Of a stretch of DNA of 64,000 nucleotides, positions 36,657-46,305 are shown one piece after another (positions within the stretch are counted from its first letter, which is position 1; each line of letters starts with the position of its first letter). The position numbers and the translations under genes are program-made. This DNA comes from Hyphomicrobiales bacterium (lineage in GTDB: Bacteria; Pseudomonadota; Alphaproteobacteria; Rhizobiales; Phreatobacteraceae), in the NCBI GenBank assembly GCA_017304475.1, contig JAFKKV010000009.1, forward strand, positions 186,001-250,000, given 5' to 3'. The notes below the pieces were generated by a model, which was given only the letters and a program-made list of their open reading frames with translations, did not search any database and was not told the origin of the DNA.

Positions 36657-36735
36657 GGTCCAATCCCCATGGGGGTCCTCCGGCGGAGGGCCCGTTCGTC
36701 TCCCCTGGGAAGAGACATGACGGCCGGGAGCCGCG

Positions 36736-37683
36736 ATGACGGCCAGAGAAACGACGCGGACGCGGCAGCGGCGCCACAGGCAGGCCGCCGACTGGTTCCT
36801 GCGCAACCAGGAGCCGGGCGGGAAGGCCGATGCCACCGCATTCCAGGCCTGGCTGGACGGCGATCCCGCCAACAGGACCGCCTATCAGGCGGCCGAGCGC
36901 ATGATGGGCGAGGCGCGCGGCGCCATCCTGGCCGATCCGGGCTTGAGGGATTTCGCGATGGAGCCCGGTGGTGCGAAAGCCCGTCCGGTCATCCTATCCA
37001 TGCTGGCGATCGGGCTTGCCGGCGGCCTGTTCCTGCTCGCCGACGGGCCCATGCGGCTCAAGGCCGATGCCATGTCGGGCCCCGGCGAAATGCCGGTCAT
37101 CACCTTGGCCGACGGGTCGACCCTGCAGCTCAACGCCTCGTCGGCGGTCGCTTATGATTTCACCGGCGCCACGCGGACCGTGACGCTGCTGCGCGGCCAG
37201 GCCTTTTTCCAGGTCGCCCGGGATATCGGACGGCCCTTCGTCGTCACCGCCCAGGGCGGCCGCATCACCGCGCTCGGCACAGCCTTCGACGTGCGCCTAG
37301 GCGCCGAGGCGACCGATGTCACCGTCACCGAACATGCCGTCTCGCTTGCCGCATCCGGCCCGGCGGTGCGGCTGGAAGAGGGCCAGCGGGCAGCCTTCCG
37401 GCCGGACGGGACGATCGGCGAGATCCAGCCCGCCGACATGCTCGCCGCGCTCGCCTGGCGCCACGGCCAGCTGGTCGTCGACAATGCGACGGTCGCCGAG
37501 GTGGTCGCCGAGATCGGCCGGCATTTCCGCGGCCGTATCCTGATCGCCGGCACGGCGCTGGCCGAGCGGCGCGTCAGCGGCAGCTTCGCGATCGCCGATA
37601 CCGACGCCGCGTTGTCCTTTCTGGAGCGGAGCCTCGGCATATCGGCGATCCGGCTCGGCCCGCTGATCGTGCTGCGCGGCTGA
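36736..37683 (+). CDS. FecR-like anti-sigma factor / signal transducer
   Basis: 315 residues. An N-terminal cytoplasmic DUF4880 domain (about 14-58, with AADWFLRN, then FQAWLDGDPANRTAYQAAER) is followed by one membrane helix (about 85-103), a periplasmic FecR domain (about 115-215) and a C-terminal STN-like region (about 240-312). It relays the signal from the TonB receptor to the ECF sigma factor. It lies 79 bases after the sigma gene. A hairpin-prone CCCCATGGGGG lies in the gap. Confidence 0.92.
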   Translation: MTARETTRTRQRRHRQAADWFLRNQEPGGKADATAFQAWLDGDPANRTAYQAAERMMGEARGAILADPGLRDFAMEPGGAKARPVILSMLAIGLAGGLFLLADGPMRLKADAMSGPGEMPVITLADGSTLQLNASSAVAYDFTGATRTVTLLRGQAFFQVARDIGRPFVVTAQGGRITALGTAFDVRLGAEATDVTVTEHAVSLAASGPAVRLEEGQRAAFRPDGTIGEIQPADMLAALAWRHGQLVVDNATVAEVVAEIGRHFRGRILIAGTALAERRVSGSFAIADTDAALSFLERSLGISAIRLGPLIVLRG

Positions 37684-37824
37684 CCACCGGCCGACCCATG
37701 GGAATTTTTCGGCCGGCGGGAGTCCTCGGGCCGGATCCCTGTTCGTCACCCCTGTGAGCGGCCATTGCGGGCCGCATCGCGGACAAAGACGCGACGCCTT
37801 GAACGTCGCCGTTTGGGGGCCTTG
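37684..37824 (+). promoter_or_regulatory. Likely FecI-dependent promoter region of the TonB receptor
   Basis: GGAATT (37701-37706) and AGTCCT (37721-37726) recall the GGAAAT / GTCCT boxes of FecI-type promoters, but with a shorter spacer (14 bases) than usual. A TTCGTC-containing phrase near 37742 is echoed near 36698, upstream of the FecR-like gene (CCCGTTCGTCTCCCCTG against CCTGTTCGTCACCCCTG). Tentative. Confidence 0.3.
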
Positions 37825-40395
37825 ATGGTGACGAATGAAGGATCGATGCGCGGCCACGCGCTTCCGGCGCGGCGGCTGCGGCTCGCGCTGCTGACCGGCA
37901 CGATGCTGGCGATCGGTGGCGTGGCGCCGGCCGCCGGGCAGGCGCGACCAGCGGCCCCGGCGGCGGCCCGCGCGATCGCCGTGCCCGCCGGCCCGCTGAC
38001 GCCGGCGCTCAACCGCCTGGCCGCCCAGACAGGATTGCAGATCCTGTTCGATGCGCGCCTGGCGACCGGCAAGGCGACCCGCGGCGCCCAGGGCAATCTC
38101 ACGGCGGCGCAGGCGCTCTCCGCGCTGCTGGCCGGCACCGGCCTCGCGGCGCGGCCGACCGGGGCCAATGCGGTGACCATTGTCGGCGCCGCCGCCGGCG
38201 GCGGTGGCAGCCCCGATGGAGCTATCGCCCTCGACACGATCGACGTTTCGGGCGGCCGCGGTCCATCCGCCGCGGACGAGCCGTTCCAGACGCCGGGATC
38301 CTCGGCTCATATCTCGCGCGAGCAGATCCAGCGCGTGCCGCCCATCTCGCTCGGCGACATGTTCCGCGAGACGCCCGGCGTCATCTCGGCCGGCGGCCGG
38401 ACCGGCTCGGGCCTCAACCTGAACATTCGCGGCCTGCAGGGCATGAACCGGGTGGCGACGCTGGTCGACGGCACGCAGCAGAGCGGCTCGCAATATATCG
38501 GCTATCGCGGGCAGACCAGCAGCGTCTATATCGATCCCGACCTGATCGCCGGGATCGACATCGTCAAGGGGCCGAGCGACGGTCCCTACGGCTCCGGCGC
38601 CATGGGCGGCGTGGTCAATATGCGCACGCTGGACGCGCGCGACATCGTCCGTCCCGGCCAGACCTATGGCGCCCGGCTGATTGCCGGGCTCGGCACCAAT
38701 ACGGTGGCGCCGGCGATCGGCTCGACCTCGGTGCGGACCGATCGCGACGGCTTTTTCAACGGCGATTCCTTCAATGGCAGCCTGGCCGCCGCCGTCGTCA
38801 CCGACCGCTACGAATTGCTGACCGCCATCTCCCGCCGCAGGTCCGGCAATTATTTCGCCGGCACGACGGGAGCCTCGACCTATATGAGCTATCCGCCATT
38901 CTCACCGCCGACCCAGGCACCGCTCTCGCCGATCCGGCCGGGGCAGGAGGTGTTCAACACCTCGGAGGATTCGCTGTCGATCCTGACCAAGGCCAAGCTC
39001 ATCTTCGGCGAGGGCCAATCCCTGGAATTCGGCTTCACCCATTACGAAAACCGGCGCGGCGAGATCAACGACATCGATCTCGTCTACAGCAACTGGTTCG
39101 TCGCGCGGCAATATAATCTCAGCAAGACCGCGACCAACACGTTCACGCTACGCTACGCCTATGATCCCGGCGACAATCCCTATCTGAACCTGCGCGCCAA
39201 TCTCTGGTTCACCGATTACAAGAGCGACCGCTATTCCGCCGGAACCGTGCTGAACGACCTGGCCGGCATCCTGCCGATCCAGACGCTCGGCAGCGAGATC
39301 TGGAACCGCTCGCAATTCCGCACACCGTTCGGCCGGCTCGACCTGGACTATGGTGTCCAGTTGACGCGGGAAGCCGCCTATGGCCTCGATTTCGGCCTGC
39401 GCAATTACCCGGGCGTCGGCTGGCTCTATAACGGCGCCGACCCGGCCGGCACGCGTTTCACCGGCGGTCCGTTCAGCCGGGCGAGCCTCAAGGTGACCGA
39501 CTGGCTGATCCTGGCCGGCGGGCTGCGCTACGACTATTACGCCCTCGACGGCAAGGACCGGCCGCTGTCGCAGATCGAAACCGCGCATCAGAGCGCCGGG
39601 CGCCTCAATCCGACCGCCAGCATCACCATCGAGCCCTGGCAGGGCCTGCAGGTCTTCGGCCAGTACAGCCAGGGCTGGCGACCGCCGAGCCTGCGCGAGA
39701 CCACCTTCCTGCTGGGCGGCCCGGGCGCCATTCTCGGCCCCAATCCCCACCTCAAGCCGGAGGAGGCGCGCAACATCGAGTTCGGCGCCAATGTCTCGCG
39801 CAACGGGGTCTTGACCGAGAATGACCGCCTGCGCCTGAAGATCGCCTATTTCAACAACAATTACGACAATTACATCGTCCGGCTGCGCGACCCGCAATTC
39901 CGCTTCAGCTATATCTGGGACAATATCGAAAAGGCGAAATTCGAGGGCTACGAGATCTCCGGCAGCTACGATGCCGGCCTGATCTTCGTGCAAGCCGCCT
40001 TCAACCTCTATACCAATATCAAATATTGTCCCGCCAACCAGGCCTGCAGCGGCCTGGGCATCGGCACCGACTATGGCGCCAATTACATCCCGCCGAAATA
40101 TAGCGGCAGCATCACGCTGGGCGCGCGCCTGTTCGACGAGGCGCTGGTCCTGGGCACGCGGGTCACCTTCGCCGGCGAACGGGCCAATTCGGCGCCGGGT
40201 TCGTTCATCCCGGCCACGATCTGGCCCGCCAGCACGGTCGTCGACCTCTTCGGCAGCTACAAGATCAGCGAGAATCTCAAGCTGAACGTCAGCGCGTCGA
40301 ATATTTTCGACCGCTATTACCTGGAACCCCTGACGATCTCGTCCGTCCCGTCGCCGGGGCGCACGGTCAAGGCGGGCATCGAAGCACGCTTCTGA
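37825..40395 (+). CDS. TonB-dependent outer-membrane receptor with STN signalling domain
   Basis: 856 residues. A signal peptide (to about residue 40) is followed by an STN domain (about 48-130, IAVPAGPLTPALNRLAAQTG, then LQILFDARL) that contacts the FecR-like protein, a plug (about 150-270, with ISLGDMFRETPGVI and NIRGLQGMNRV), a TonB box near TIDVSG, and a 22-strand barrel ending in aromatic ARF. WRPPSLRE (618-625) and NPHLKPE (640-646) resemble the FRAP and NPNL motifs of haem receptors, so haem or a haemoprotein is a possible ligand, though siderophores are not excluded. The ATG at 37825 gives the best signal sequence. Confidence 0.93.
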   Translation: MVTNEGSMRGHALPARRLRLALLTGTMLAIGGVAPAAGQARPAAPAAARAIAVPAGPLTPALNRLAAQTGLQILFDARLATGKATRGAQGNLTAAQALSALLAGTGLAARPTGANAVTIVGAAAGGGGSPDGAIALDTIDVSGGRGPSAADEPFQTPGSSAHISREQIQRVPPISLGDMFRETPGVISAGGRTGSGLNLNIRGLQGMNRVATLVDGTQQSGSQYIGYRGQTSSVYIDPDLIAGIDIVKGPSDGPYGSGAMGGVVNMRTLDARDIVRPGQTYGARLIAGLGTNTVAPAIGSTSVRTDRDGFFNGDSFNGSLAAAVVTDRYELLTAISRRRSGNYFAGTTGASTYMSYPPFSPPTQAPLSPIRPGQEVFNTSEDSLSILTKAKLIFGEGQSLEFGFTHYENRRGEINDIDLVYSNWFVARQYNLSKTATNTFTLRYAYDPGDNPYLNLRANLWFTDYKSDRYSAGTVLNDLAGILPIQTLGSEIWNRSQFRTPFGRLDLDYGVQLTREAAYGLDFGLRNYPGVGWLYNGADPAGTRFTGGPFSRASLKVTDWLILAGGLRYDYYALDGKDRPLSQIETAHQSAGRLNPTASITIEPWQGLQVFGQYSQGWRPPSLRETTFLLGGPGAILGPNPHLKPEEARNIEFGANVSRNGVLTENDRLRLKIAYFNNNYDNYIVRLRDPQFRFSYIWDNIEKAKFEGYEISGSYDAGLIFVQAAFNLYTNIKYCPANQACSGLGIGTDYGANYIPPKYSGSITLGARLFDEALVLGTRVTFAGERANSAPGSFIPATIWPASTVVDLFGSYKISENLKLNVSASNIFDRYYLEPLTISSVPSPGRTVKAGIEARF

Positions 40396-40772
40396 CGTTT
40401 CGCACAAAGACCGGGGCCGCCGCGCGCGGCCTCGGCGTGCCCACGGGCAAGGCCGGCAGCCACAGCCCGAAGCCAGTGCCGGCATCGCCGCGGTCGAGCC
40501 CCGCTCCCCGGCGCCCCCTTGAGCGATGCATGCCGACCGGCGGTGCCCGGCCATGCCCGTCGGATGGGGGTCTGGCAGATATGTGCCAATGACCTATTCT
40601 GCGGGAACCGGGCCGTCGGCGCGCCGCGATGCGACCGGACGGTGCGCGACGGGAATGCGAAATTCCGGCCGCGTGGACATCGCCGCCCCAGCCGCTTACG
40701 GAAGACCCCCGAGCCGTCGATTTTTCAATTGATCCGCTGTTTCAGCCCATCGTCAGAGTGAGAACGTCCCGA
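40396..40772. other. Intergenic region between TonB receptor and MBL copy 2
   Basis: A GC-rich inverted segment GGGCCGCCGCGCGCGGCC near 40414 may end the receptor transcript. The remainder (40500-40772) is open in several frames, but none shows a family or ribosome site I trust. The region just before 40773 must contain the promoter of the hydrolase gene. Confidence 0.3.
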
Positions 40773-41819
40773 ATGTCCGCCGCGCCGACCGATAGCGACA
40801 TGATCTATCCGATCCTGACCCCGCCTCAATCGGGTGAGGTCATCGCGGTCGCGCCGGGCATTCTCTGGACGCGGCTGCCGCTGCCGTTCCGGCTCGACCA
40901 CGTGAACATCTATCTGATCGAGGATGGCGACGGCTGGGCGGTGCTGGACACCGGCATCGACGACGCGGTGACGCGGGCGGCCTGGGAAGCGCTGGTCGCG
41001 GGCCCGCTGAAGGGCCGGCGCCTGACGCGCCTGATCGTCACGCATTTCCATCCCGACCATATCGGCCTGGCGGGCTGGCTCGCCGAGCGCTTCCAGATCC
41101 CGCTCGTCACCAGCCAGACCTCCTATCTCAGCTGCCTCAACATATCGCTCAGCCCCAATGCGCTGGATGCCAAGCTCTACCGGGATTTCTATCTGAGCCA
41201 CGGGCTCGGCGCCGAACTGACCGAACTGGTCAGCACCCAGGGCAACGAATATCTGCACATGGTCGCCAACCTGCCCGGCACCTTCCTGCGCATCGTCGGC
41301 GGCGACACCATCGCCATTGGCGGCCGGACATTCTCGGTGCTGGTCGGCGACGGCCATGCCGCCGAGCAGATCATGCTGCATTCGGCCGCCGACAAGATCC
41401 TGTTCGTCGCCGACCAGGTGCTCGCCAAGATCTCGCCCAATGTCAGCGTCTGGGCGGTCGATCCGAACGGCGATCCGCTCGGGTTGTTCATCCGGTCGTT
41501 GCGGCGGCTGCGGTCCGAGATCCCCGAGGACACGCTGGTGCTGCCGGGCCACCAGCTGCCGTTCTACGGCATTCACGTGCGCAGCACGCAGCTCATCGCG
41601 CATCACGAATCGCGCTGTTCGGCGCTGCTGGAGGCCTGCCGCCAGGCGCCGCGCTCGGCCGCCGACCTGATCCCGATCATCTTTCCGCGCAAACTCGACG
41701 CACACCAGACGAGCTTCGCCTTCAGCGAGGTGCTCGCGCACGTCAATTACACCCTCAAACAGGGTGAGCTGGTGCGTGACGGCCGGCGCGGCGGCGTCGA
41801 ATATTTCACCGCGCGCTGA
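40773..41819 (+). CDS. MBL-fold metallohydrolase (copy 2)
   Basis: A 348-residue metallo-beta-lactamase-fold enzyme with metal motif THFHPDH at residues 90-96 and later GDGHAAEQ and ADQVL ligands, plus a C-terminal helical extension as in glyoxalase II/LACTB2-like proteins. It is clearly paralogous to 6079-7143; for example WTRLPLPFRLDHVNIYLIED matches WARLPLPFILNHVNVWFLDE. Such proteins hydrolyse thioesters or related bonds. Its neighbours (TonB receptor and polyamine importer) give no firm substrate clue. Confidence 0.88.
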   Translation: MSAAPTDSDMIYPILTPPQSGEVIAVAPGILWTRLPLPFRLDHVNIYLIEDGDGWAVLDTGIDDAVTRAAWEALVAGPLKGRRLTRLIVTHFHPDHIGLAGWLAERFQIPLVTSQTSYLSCLNISLSPNALDAKLYRDFYLSHGLGAELTELVSTQGNEYLHMVANLPGTFLRIVGGDTIAIGGRTFSVLVGDGHAAEQIMLHSAADKILFVADQVLAKISPNVSVWAVDPNGDPLGLFIRSLRRLRSEIPEDTLVLPGHQLPFYGIHVRSTQLIAHHESRCSALLEACRQAPRSAADLIPIIFPRKLDAHQTSFAFSEVLAHVNYTLKQGELVRDGRRGGVEYFTAR

Positions 41820-41842
41820 TCCGCGCCCGCCGCGGCGGATCA
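41817..41842. terminator. Hairpin spanning two convergent stop codons
   Basis: TGATCCGC (41817-41824) pairs with GCGGATCA (41835-41842). The left arm begins with the hydrolase stop TGA, and the right arm ends with the complement of the transporter-ATPase stop. It can terminate both convergent transcripts. Confidence 0.5.
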
Positions 41843-42979
41843 GGCGGCTTCGAGGCCGGCCTCGCTCGCCCTGAGCACCACCGCGTGATCGAGCGACAGC
41901 GTGATCCGGACCGTCGATCCCGCCGGCTGCTCGTCGATGATCCGGCCGCCGGCGACACGCATTTCGATCGGCCCGAGGCCATCGGCCTCGACCCGGGTAA
42001 TGGTGTGCGTGCCCTGGTAGATATGCGAGATCACCTTGGCCGAAACGACATTGGCCTCGGGCTTGGCCGGATCGGCGATCGCGATCTTTTCCGGCCGGAC
42101 GAAGACGCGGACATCCTCGTTATCCTGGGGCAGCACGCCGGCGAGCCCTTCCGCCGTCAGCGTCAGCGCGCCCGGGAAGGCAAAGGACATCGATGTGCCC
42201 CGGCGGCTGAGCCGGGCGACCGGCAGGCGGTTGATCTCGCCGATGAACGAGGCGACGAAGCCGTTGGCCGGCCGGCTATAGAGTTCCAGCGGCGCCGAGA
42301 TCTGCTGGATCTCGCCGCGGCTCATGACCACGATGCGGTCCGACATGCTGAGCGCCTCGCCCTGGTCATGGGTGACGAAAATCGTCGTCAGGCCGGTCTT
42401 CTCGTGCAGTTCCTTCAACTCGAACTGCATCTGGGTGCGCAGGTTCTTGTCGAGCGCCGACAAGGGCTCGTCGAGCAGGAGAACCCGCGGGCCGAAGGCA
42501 ATGGCACGGGCCAGCGCGATGCGCTGCTGCTGGCCGCCGGACAATTGCTTGACGCGGCGCTCGCCCATGCCCGACAGCTTGACCATGTCCAGCGCACGCT
42601 CGACGTCGCGGGTGATGGTCTGCCGGTCGCGCTTGCGCATGCGCAGGCCGAAGGCGACGTTGTCGAACACGCTCATATGCGGAAACAGCGCATAGTTCTG
42701 GAAGACCATGCCGGTGTCGCGCAGATAGGGCGGCACATTGGTGACGTCGCGGCCGTCGATATTGATCTGTCCGGAGGAGGCCGCCTCGAAGCCGGCGATC
42801 ATGTTGAGCAGCGTGGTCTTGCCGCAGCCGCTCGGTCCGAGCAGGGTGAGGAACTCGCCGCGCCGGATCGACAGGGTCACCTGCTTGACGGCGGTCACCG
42901 AACCGTAGCGCTTGGCCACATCGTTGATCTCGACGGCGTTTTCGGGCTGTTTTTTCGCCAGGGCGGCCTGATCGGTCAC
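41840..42979 (-). CDS. Spermidine/putrescine-type ABC transporter ATPase
   Basis: A 379-residue PotA-like ATPase: Walker A GPSGCGKTT, MVFQNYALFPHMSVFDNVAFGL, signature LSGGQQQRIALARAI, Walker B VLLLDEPLSALD and a TOBE domain from about 290. A GTG start at 42979 has GGGAG 7 bases upstream. It completes an importer with the two permeases and the binding protein on the same strand. Substrates of this family include polyamines, opines, mannopine and other cationic or sugar-amine compounds; the exact one is unknown. Confidence 0.92.
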   Translation of the reverse strand: MTDQAALAKKQPENAVEINDVAKRYGSVTAVKQVTLSIRRGEFLTLLGPSGCGKTTLLNMIAGFEAASSGQINIDGRDVTNVPPYLRDTGMVFQNYALFPHMSVFDNVAFGLRMRKRDRQTITRDVERALDMVKLSGMGERRVKQLSGGQQQRIALARAIAFGPRVLLLDEPLSALDKNLRTQMQFELKELHEKTGLTTIFVTHDQGEALSMSDRIVVMSRGEIQQISAPLELYSRPANGFVASFIGEINRLPVARLSRRGTSMSFAFPGALTLTAEGLAGVLPQDNEDVRVFVRPEKIAIADPAKPEANVVSAKVISHIYQGTHTITRVEADGLGPIEMRVAGGRIIDEQPAGSTVRITLSLDHAVVLRASEAGLEAA

Positions 42980-42998
42980 TTTGTTTCTCCCGTCTTCT

Positions 42999-43790
42999 TC
43001 AGTGCGACTCGATCGCAAGGACGCGCTTCAACCCCAGAACCTTGTCGACGAAGAACATGCCGAGCGTCGTCGAAATGATCAGGATCGACGAAATCGCCGC
43101 GATGGTCGGGTCGGTATATTCGCGAACATAGGTGTACATCGCCACCGGCAGCGTCTGGGTCGCGTAGCTGGTGACGTAGAGCGATGCGGTGAATTCGGTG
43201 AACGACAGAATCGACGCGACGATCCAGCCGCCGACAATGCCGGGCACGAGCAGCGGCAAGGTAATCTTCCGCAGGACATTGACCGGCGAGGCGCCCAGAT
43301 TGGCGGCGGCGCGTTCCAGCGACGTATCGATATTGGCCAGGCTCACATAGACGCTGCGGGTGACGAAGGGCAGCACCAGCACGGCATGGGTCAGGATGAC
43401 GATGGCATAGCCATTGGTCAGGTCGAGCATCGAGCCGAGCAGGAGGAAACCGAAACCGGTGGTGAAGCGCGGAATGATCAGCGGCGAGGACAGGATGAAA
43501 TCCAGCAGGTTGCGGCCGATGAAGACGAAGCGGTTGGTCACATAAGCCGCCGCGATGCCGACCAGCGAGGCAACCGTCGAGGCGCAGACCGTGACGATGA
43601 GGCCGTTGTAGAAGGAGGTCTGGAAATCCTCGTAGGAGAAGGCGCGTTCATACCAGCGCAGGGAGAAGCCCTGCGGCGGGAATTTCAGCACTTCGGTCGG
43701 ATTGACCGAGGTCATGATGACGACCACGGCCGGCATGGTCAGAAAGACCAGGATGGCGGTGACGAGGATCCAGAACAGTGTCTTCTGCAT
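42999..43790 (-). CDS. Polyamine-type ABC transporter permease (PotC-like)
   Basis: A 263-residue inner-membrane permease with six helices and EAA loop ERAAANLGASPVNVLRKITL. The N-terminus (LVTAILVFLTMPAVVVIMTSVNPTE-like) fits the PotC group. It lies 13 bases after the PotB-like gene and 19 before the ATPase gene, so all are one transcript. Confidence 0.92.
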   Translation of the reverse strand: MQKTLFWILVTAILVFLTMPAVVVIMTSVNPTEVLKFPPQGFSLRWYERAFSYEDFQTSFYNGLIVTVCASTVASLVGIAAAYVTNRFVFIGRNLLDFILSSPLIIPRFTTGFGFLLLGSMLDLTNGYAIVILTHAVLVLPFVTRSVYVSLANIDTSLERAAANLGASPVNVLRKITLPLLVPGIVGGWIVASILSFTEFTASLYVTSYATQTLPVAMYTYVREYTDPTIAAISSILIISTTLGMFFVDKVLGLKRVLAIESH

Positions 43791-43803
43791 GGTCCATGCC
43801 TCC

Positions 43804-44658
43804 CTATTGCTGGGCCACGCGGCGCTCGAGGCGCGACACGAAGGGCTGGATGACGGCCAGGCTGCCGACCGCGGCGATGAAGGCAACCACGCTCAGCACG
43901 GCGGCGAGCGGGAAATTGAATGACGACAGGCCCTGCAGATAGACCAGGTTGGAGATCATCAGGACCTTGCCGCCGCCGATCAGCTGGGGCGTCGCGAAGG
44001 CGCTCATCGTCCAGGCGAAGATCACCACCGTGCCCGCGACGATGCCGGGCATGGTGAGCGGCACCGTGACGTGCCAGAACACGGTGAGCGGCGGCGCGCC
44101 GAGATTGGCCGCAGCCTTCTCATAGTCCCGGTTGACATGACCGATGGCGGTGGCGAGCAGGATGATCATCACCGGCATGGAGAAATGCACCAGCGCGACG
44201 ACGACGCCGAGCTTGGTGTACATGAACTGGAACGGCTTCGAGATCAGCCCGAGCGCCAAGAGGCCGGAATTGATGAAACCCTCGGTGCCGAGCACCAGCA
44301 TCCAGGCATAGGTGCGCACGATCTCGCCGGTGAACAGCGGCGTGATCGCCAGGATGACCAGCAAGGTGCGGAGCCATTCCTGCTGCGTGCGGACCAGCGC
44401 ATAGGCGACCGGATAGCTCAGCAGCAGGCAGAACACCGCGGTCAGGAAGCTGATCAGGAAGGTGTCGAGGATCACCCAGAAATAGAGCGGGCGGCCGATG
44501 CGGGCGAAATTGTCGAGGGTGAAGCCGCCGGTCTCGAGCGAGCCCGGAACGAATTCTCGGAAGCTGTACTGGAACACGCTGGCGAGCGAAGCGATCACCG
44601 CCAGGCCGACGAGAATGCACGGGGTTACGAAGAACCACCAGATTTGACGATCTGTCAT
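43804..44658 (-). CDS. Polyamine-type ABC transporter permease (PotB-like)
   Basis: A 284-residue permease with six helices and EAA loop EKAAANLGAPPLTVFWHVTV. The N-terminal segment DRQIWWFFVTPCILVGLAVI is followed by a periplasmic loop with FVPGSLETGGFTLDNF, as in PotB proteins. It is the partner of the PotC-like permease. It lies 72 bases after the binding-protein gene. Confidence 0.92.
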   Translation of the reverse strand: MTDRQIWWFFVTPCILVGLAVIASLASVFQYSFREFVPGSLETGGFTLDNFARIGRPLYFWVILDTFLISFLTAVFCLLLSYPVAYALVRTQQEWLRTLLVILAITPLFTGEIVRTYAWMLVLGTEGFINSGLLALGLISKPFQFMYTKLGVVVALVHFSMPVMIILLATAIGHVNRDYEKAAANLGAPPLTVFWHVTVPLTMPGIVAGTVVIFAWTMSAFATPQLIGGGKVLMISNLVYLQGLSSFNFPLAAVLSVVAFIAAVGSLAVIQPFVSRLERRVAQQ

Positions 44659-44730
44659 CGAACGACGCCTTGTCTGCCGCTCCACCCCCGGACGGGCGAA
44701 GCGGATCTGCGTTCTGGCCGGCGAGGCCCG

Positions 44731-45762
44731 TCAGCGGGTCATGTTCTCGGTGAACCAGGTCTTCCATTCCGGCAGCAGCTTGGCGCGGATCTCGTCGTCG
44801 ACCAGAATGTGCTTCTTCAGCTGATCCTCCGTCGTGACGATGCCGGGCAGGGCCGCGAGCTCGGCGCTGATATGCGCCTTGCCGGTCATCGGCGAGCACC
44901 GGTAGATGTCGCAGAGCTTGGACTGAACATCCGGATCGAGCGCGGTATTGATGAATTCATGCGCGGCATCCGCCATGCGCGTGCCGGCATTGATGCCGAT
45001 CGCGTCGATGCCGACGACGCCGCCTTCCCTGGGCACCACCAGCTTGATGGGAATGCCGAGCTTCATCTGGTGATAGGCGTTGATCGACAGGATGACCTGG
45101 ACCGGAGTCTCACCGGTCTTCATCAGCTCCTGCGAGGTCGCATCCGACTGGTAGAAGGCCTTGATGCTGGGCTTCAGCTTTTCCAGGAGCGGCACGCCCT
45201 TCTGCCAGGTCCTGGCATCGCCGCCCGACAGCAGCGCCGCCACGATGATGATGTGGCTCGGGTCGAAATCGGGCAGGCCGAGCTTGCCCTTGACCGGATC
45301 GCCCCAGAGGTCGCTCCAGCTGGCGAGCGAGAAGCCCGCCGGCATCAGGTCGGTGCGGAAGGCCGGGGTGAAGACATAGGAATAGAGCCCGATATGGAAG
45401 GGGCTGCGCAAGGCCGAGCCATAGGCGTCCTTGAGATTGGGAATCTTCTGGGTGTCGAGATTCTGGAACAGCTTGTCGGCGACGTAGAGATGGGCGACGT
45501 GGCTGGTGGTGAGCGTCAGGTCGGCCTCCGGCCGGCCGGCCGAGACCTTGGCCTTGGTCAGCCGGTCCATGGTTCCGCCGGTGATGAAATCGACCTGCAG
45601 GCCGGCGCGCTTGGTGAATTCGGTGGCGATGGCTTCCTTGGCGCCGTCGCGCCAATTGCCGCCCCAGATGCTGACGACGATCCGGCGCGCCTGGGCCGTC
45701 GCGATATTCGGGCTGGCCAGCACGGCCGCGGCGGCCATCAAACAATGTCTGCGTGTCGGCAT
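44731..45762 (-). CDS. Periplasmic binding protein of the polyamine-type importer
   Basis: 343 residues. A signal peptide (about 1-27, with twin Arg in TRRHC and cleavage near ATAQA) is followed by VVSIWGGNWRDGAKEAIATE, characteristic of PotD/Fe3+-like type II binding proteins. WSDLWGDPVKGKLGLPDFDP supports the PotD-type family. The ATG at 45762 is preferred over one at 45768 because AGGGGA lies 7 bases upstream. It is first in its operon. A phased operator array lies 155-206 bases upstream. Confidence 0.92.
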   Translation of the reverse strand: MPTRRHCLMAAAAVLASPNIATAQARRIVVSIWGGNWRDGAKEAIATEFTKRAGLQVDFITGGTMDRLTKAKVSAGRPEADLTLTTSHVAHLYVADKLFQNLDTQKIPNLKDAYGSALRSPFHIGLYSYVFTPAFRTDLMPAGFSLASWSDLWGDPVKGKLGLPDFDPSHIIIVAALLSGGDARTWQKGVPLLEKLKPSIKAFYQSDATSQELMKTGETPVQVILSINAYHQMKLGIPIKLVVPREGGVVGIDAIGINAGTRMADAAHEFINTALDPDVQSKLCDIYRCSPMTGKAHISAELAALPGIVTTEDQLKKHILVDDEIRAKLLPEWKTWFTENMTR

Positions 45763-46305
45763 CGTCATCCCCTGGTGTTCGTTCCGCGCAAGGTCACGGG
45801 TTTTCCCTCCCTGCGTCGGCCTCCGCATGTTTTTCGGTCGCTACCGCGCATTGACCGGCGGCAGCATTTTCGGCGGCAGGTCCGCCTTCGGGTGAAACCG
45901 TAACATGATGCCGTAGTTGTATGCAACATCGTCAAATATGTATTCTTGATCGAATTTGTTGCATACTCGCCGCCCAATGCGCACGGCATGAGCGTTCCGC
46001 CCGGACCCCGGTCGCGGCCAGTGCTCATGCGGGTTTGCGCGTGTCGAAATGGCCGCGCCATGCCGGCGACGGCAGCCTCGCGCGGCGTCAGTCGAGATCG
46101 CTCGCGGCTTCGCAGACTAAGCCCCGCCGCGCCCGACGGGCCAGCAAGCAGGGCCGAATGGCTGGTACCCGGATCCGACCGGGCTTGGGCGGCGCGCAGG
46201 CGCGCACGCCCGCGCGCTCAGCGGGGGAGGGATTTGCCGACAATGAGGCGCTCAGGCCGAAGCCGGCGGCGGCACGCATCAGCCAGGACCGCCGGGATCG
46301 GCCGG
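45763..46305. other. Long intergenic region upstream of the polyamine-type operon
   Basis: About 45900-45970 is AT-rich and carries the operator array (listed separately). 45990-46305 is GC-rich and shows no gene I can support. The amino-acid transporter ATPase ends at 46306, so this gap holds the promoter of one minus-strand operon and the end of another. Confidence 0.45.
45917..45968. promoter_or_regulatory. Operator array A: three 10-bp sites phased by 21 bp
   Basis: TTGTATGCAA (45917-45926), ATGTATTCTT (45938-45947) and TTGCATACTC (45959-45968) start exactly 21 bases apart. The outer pair also forms a perfect 10-bp inverted repeat, GTATGCAACA / TGTTGCATAC. The sites resemble the TTGT-N2-ACAA type bound by FCD-subgroup GntR regulators. 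Matching arrays occur at 49638-49689 and 55461-55512. Confidence 0.6.
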
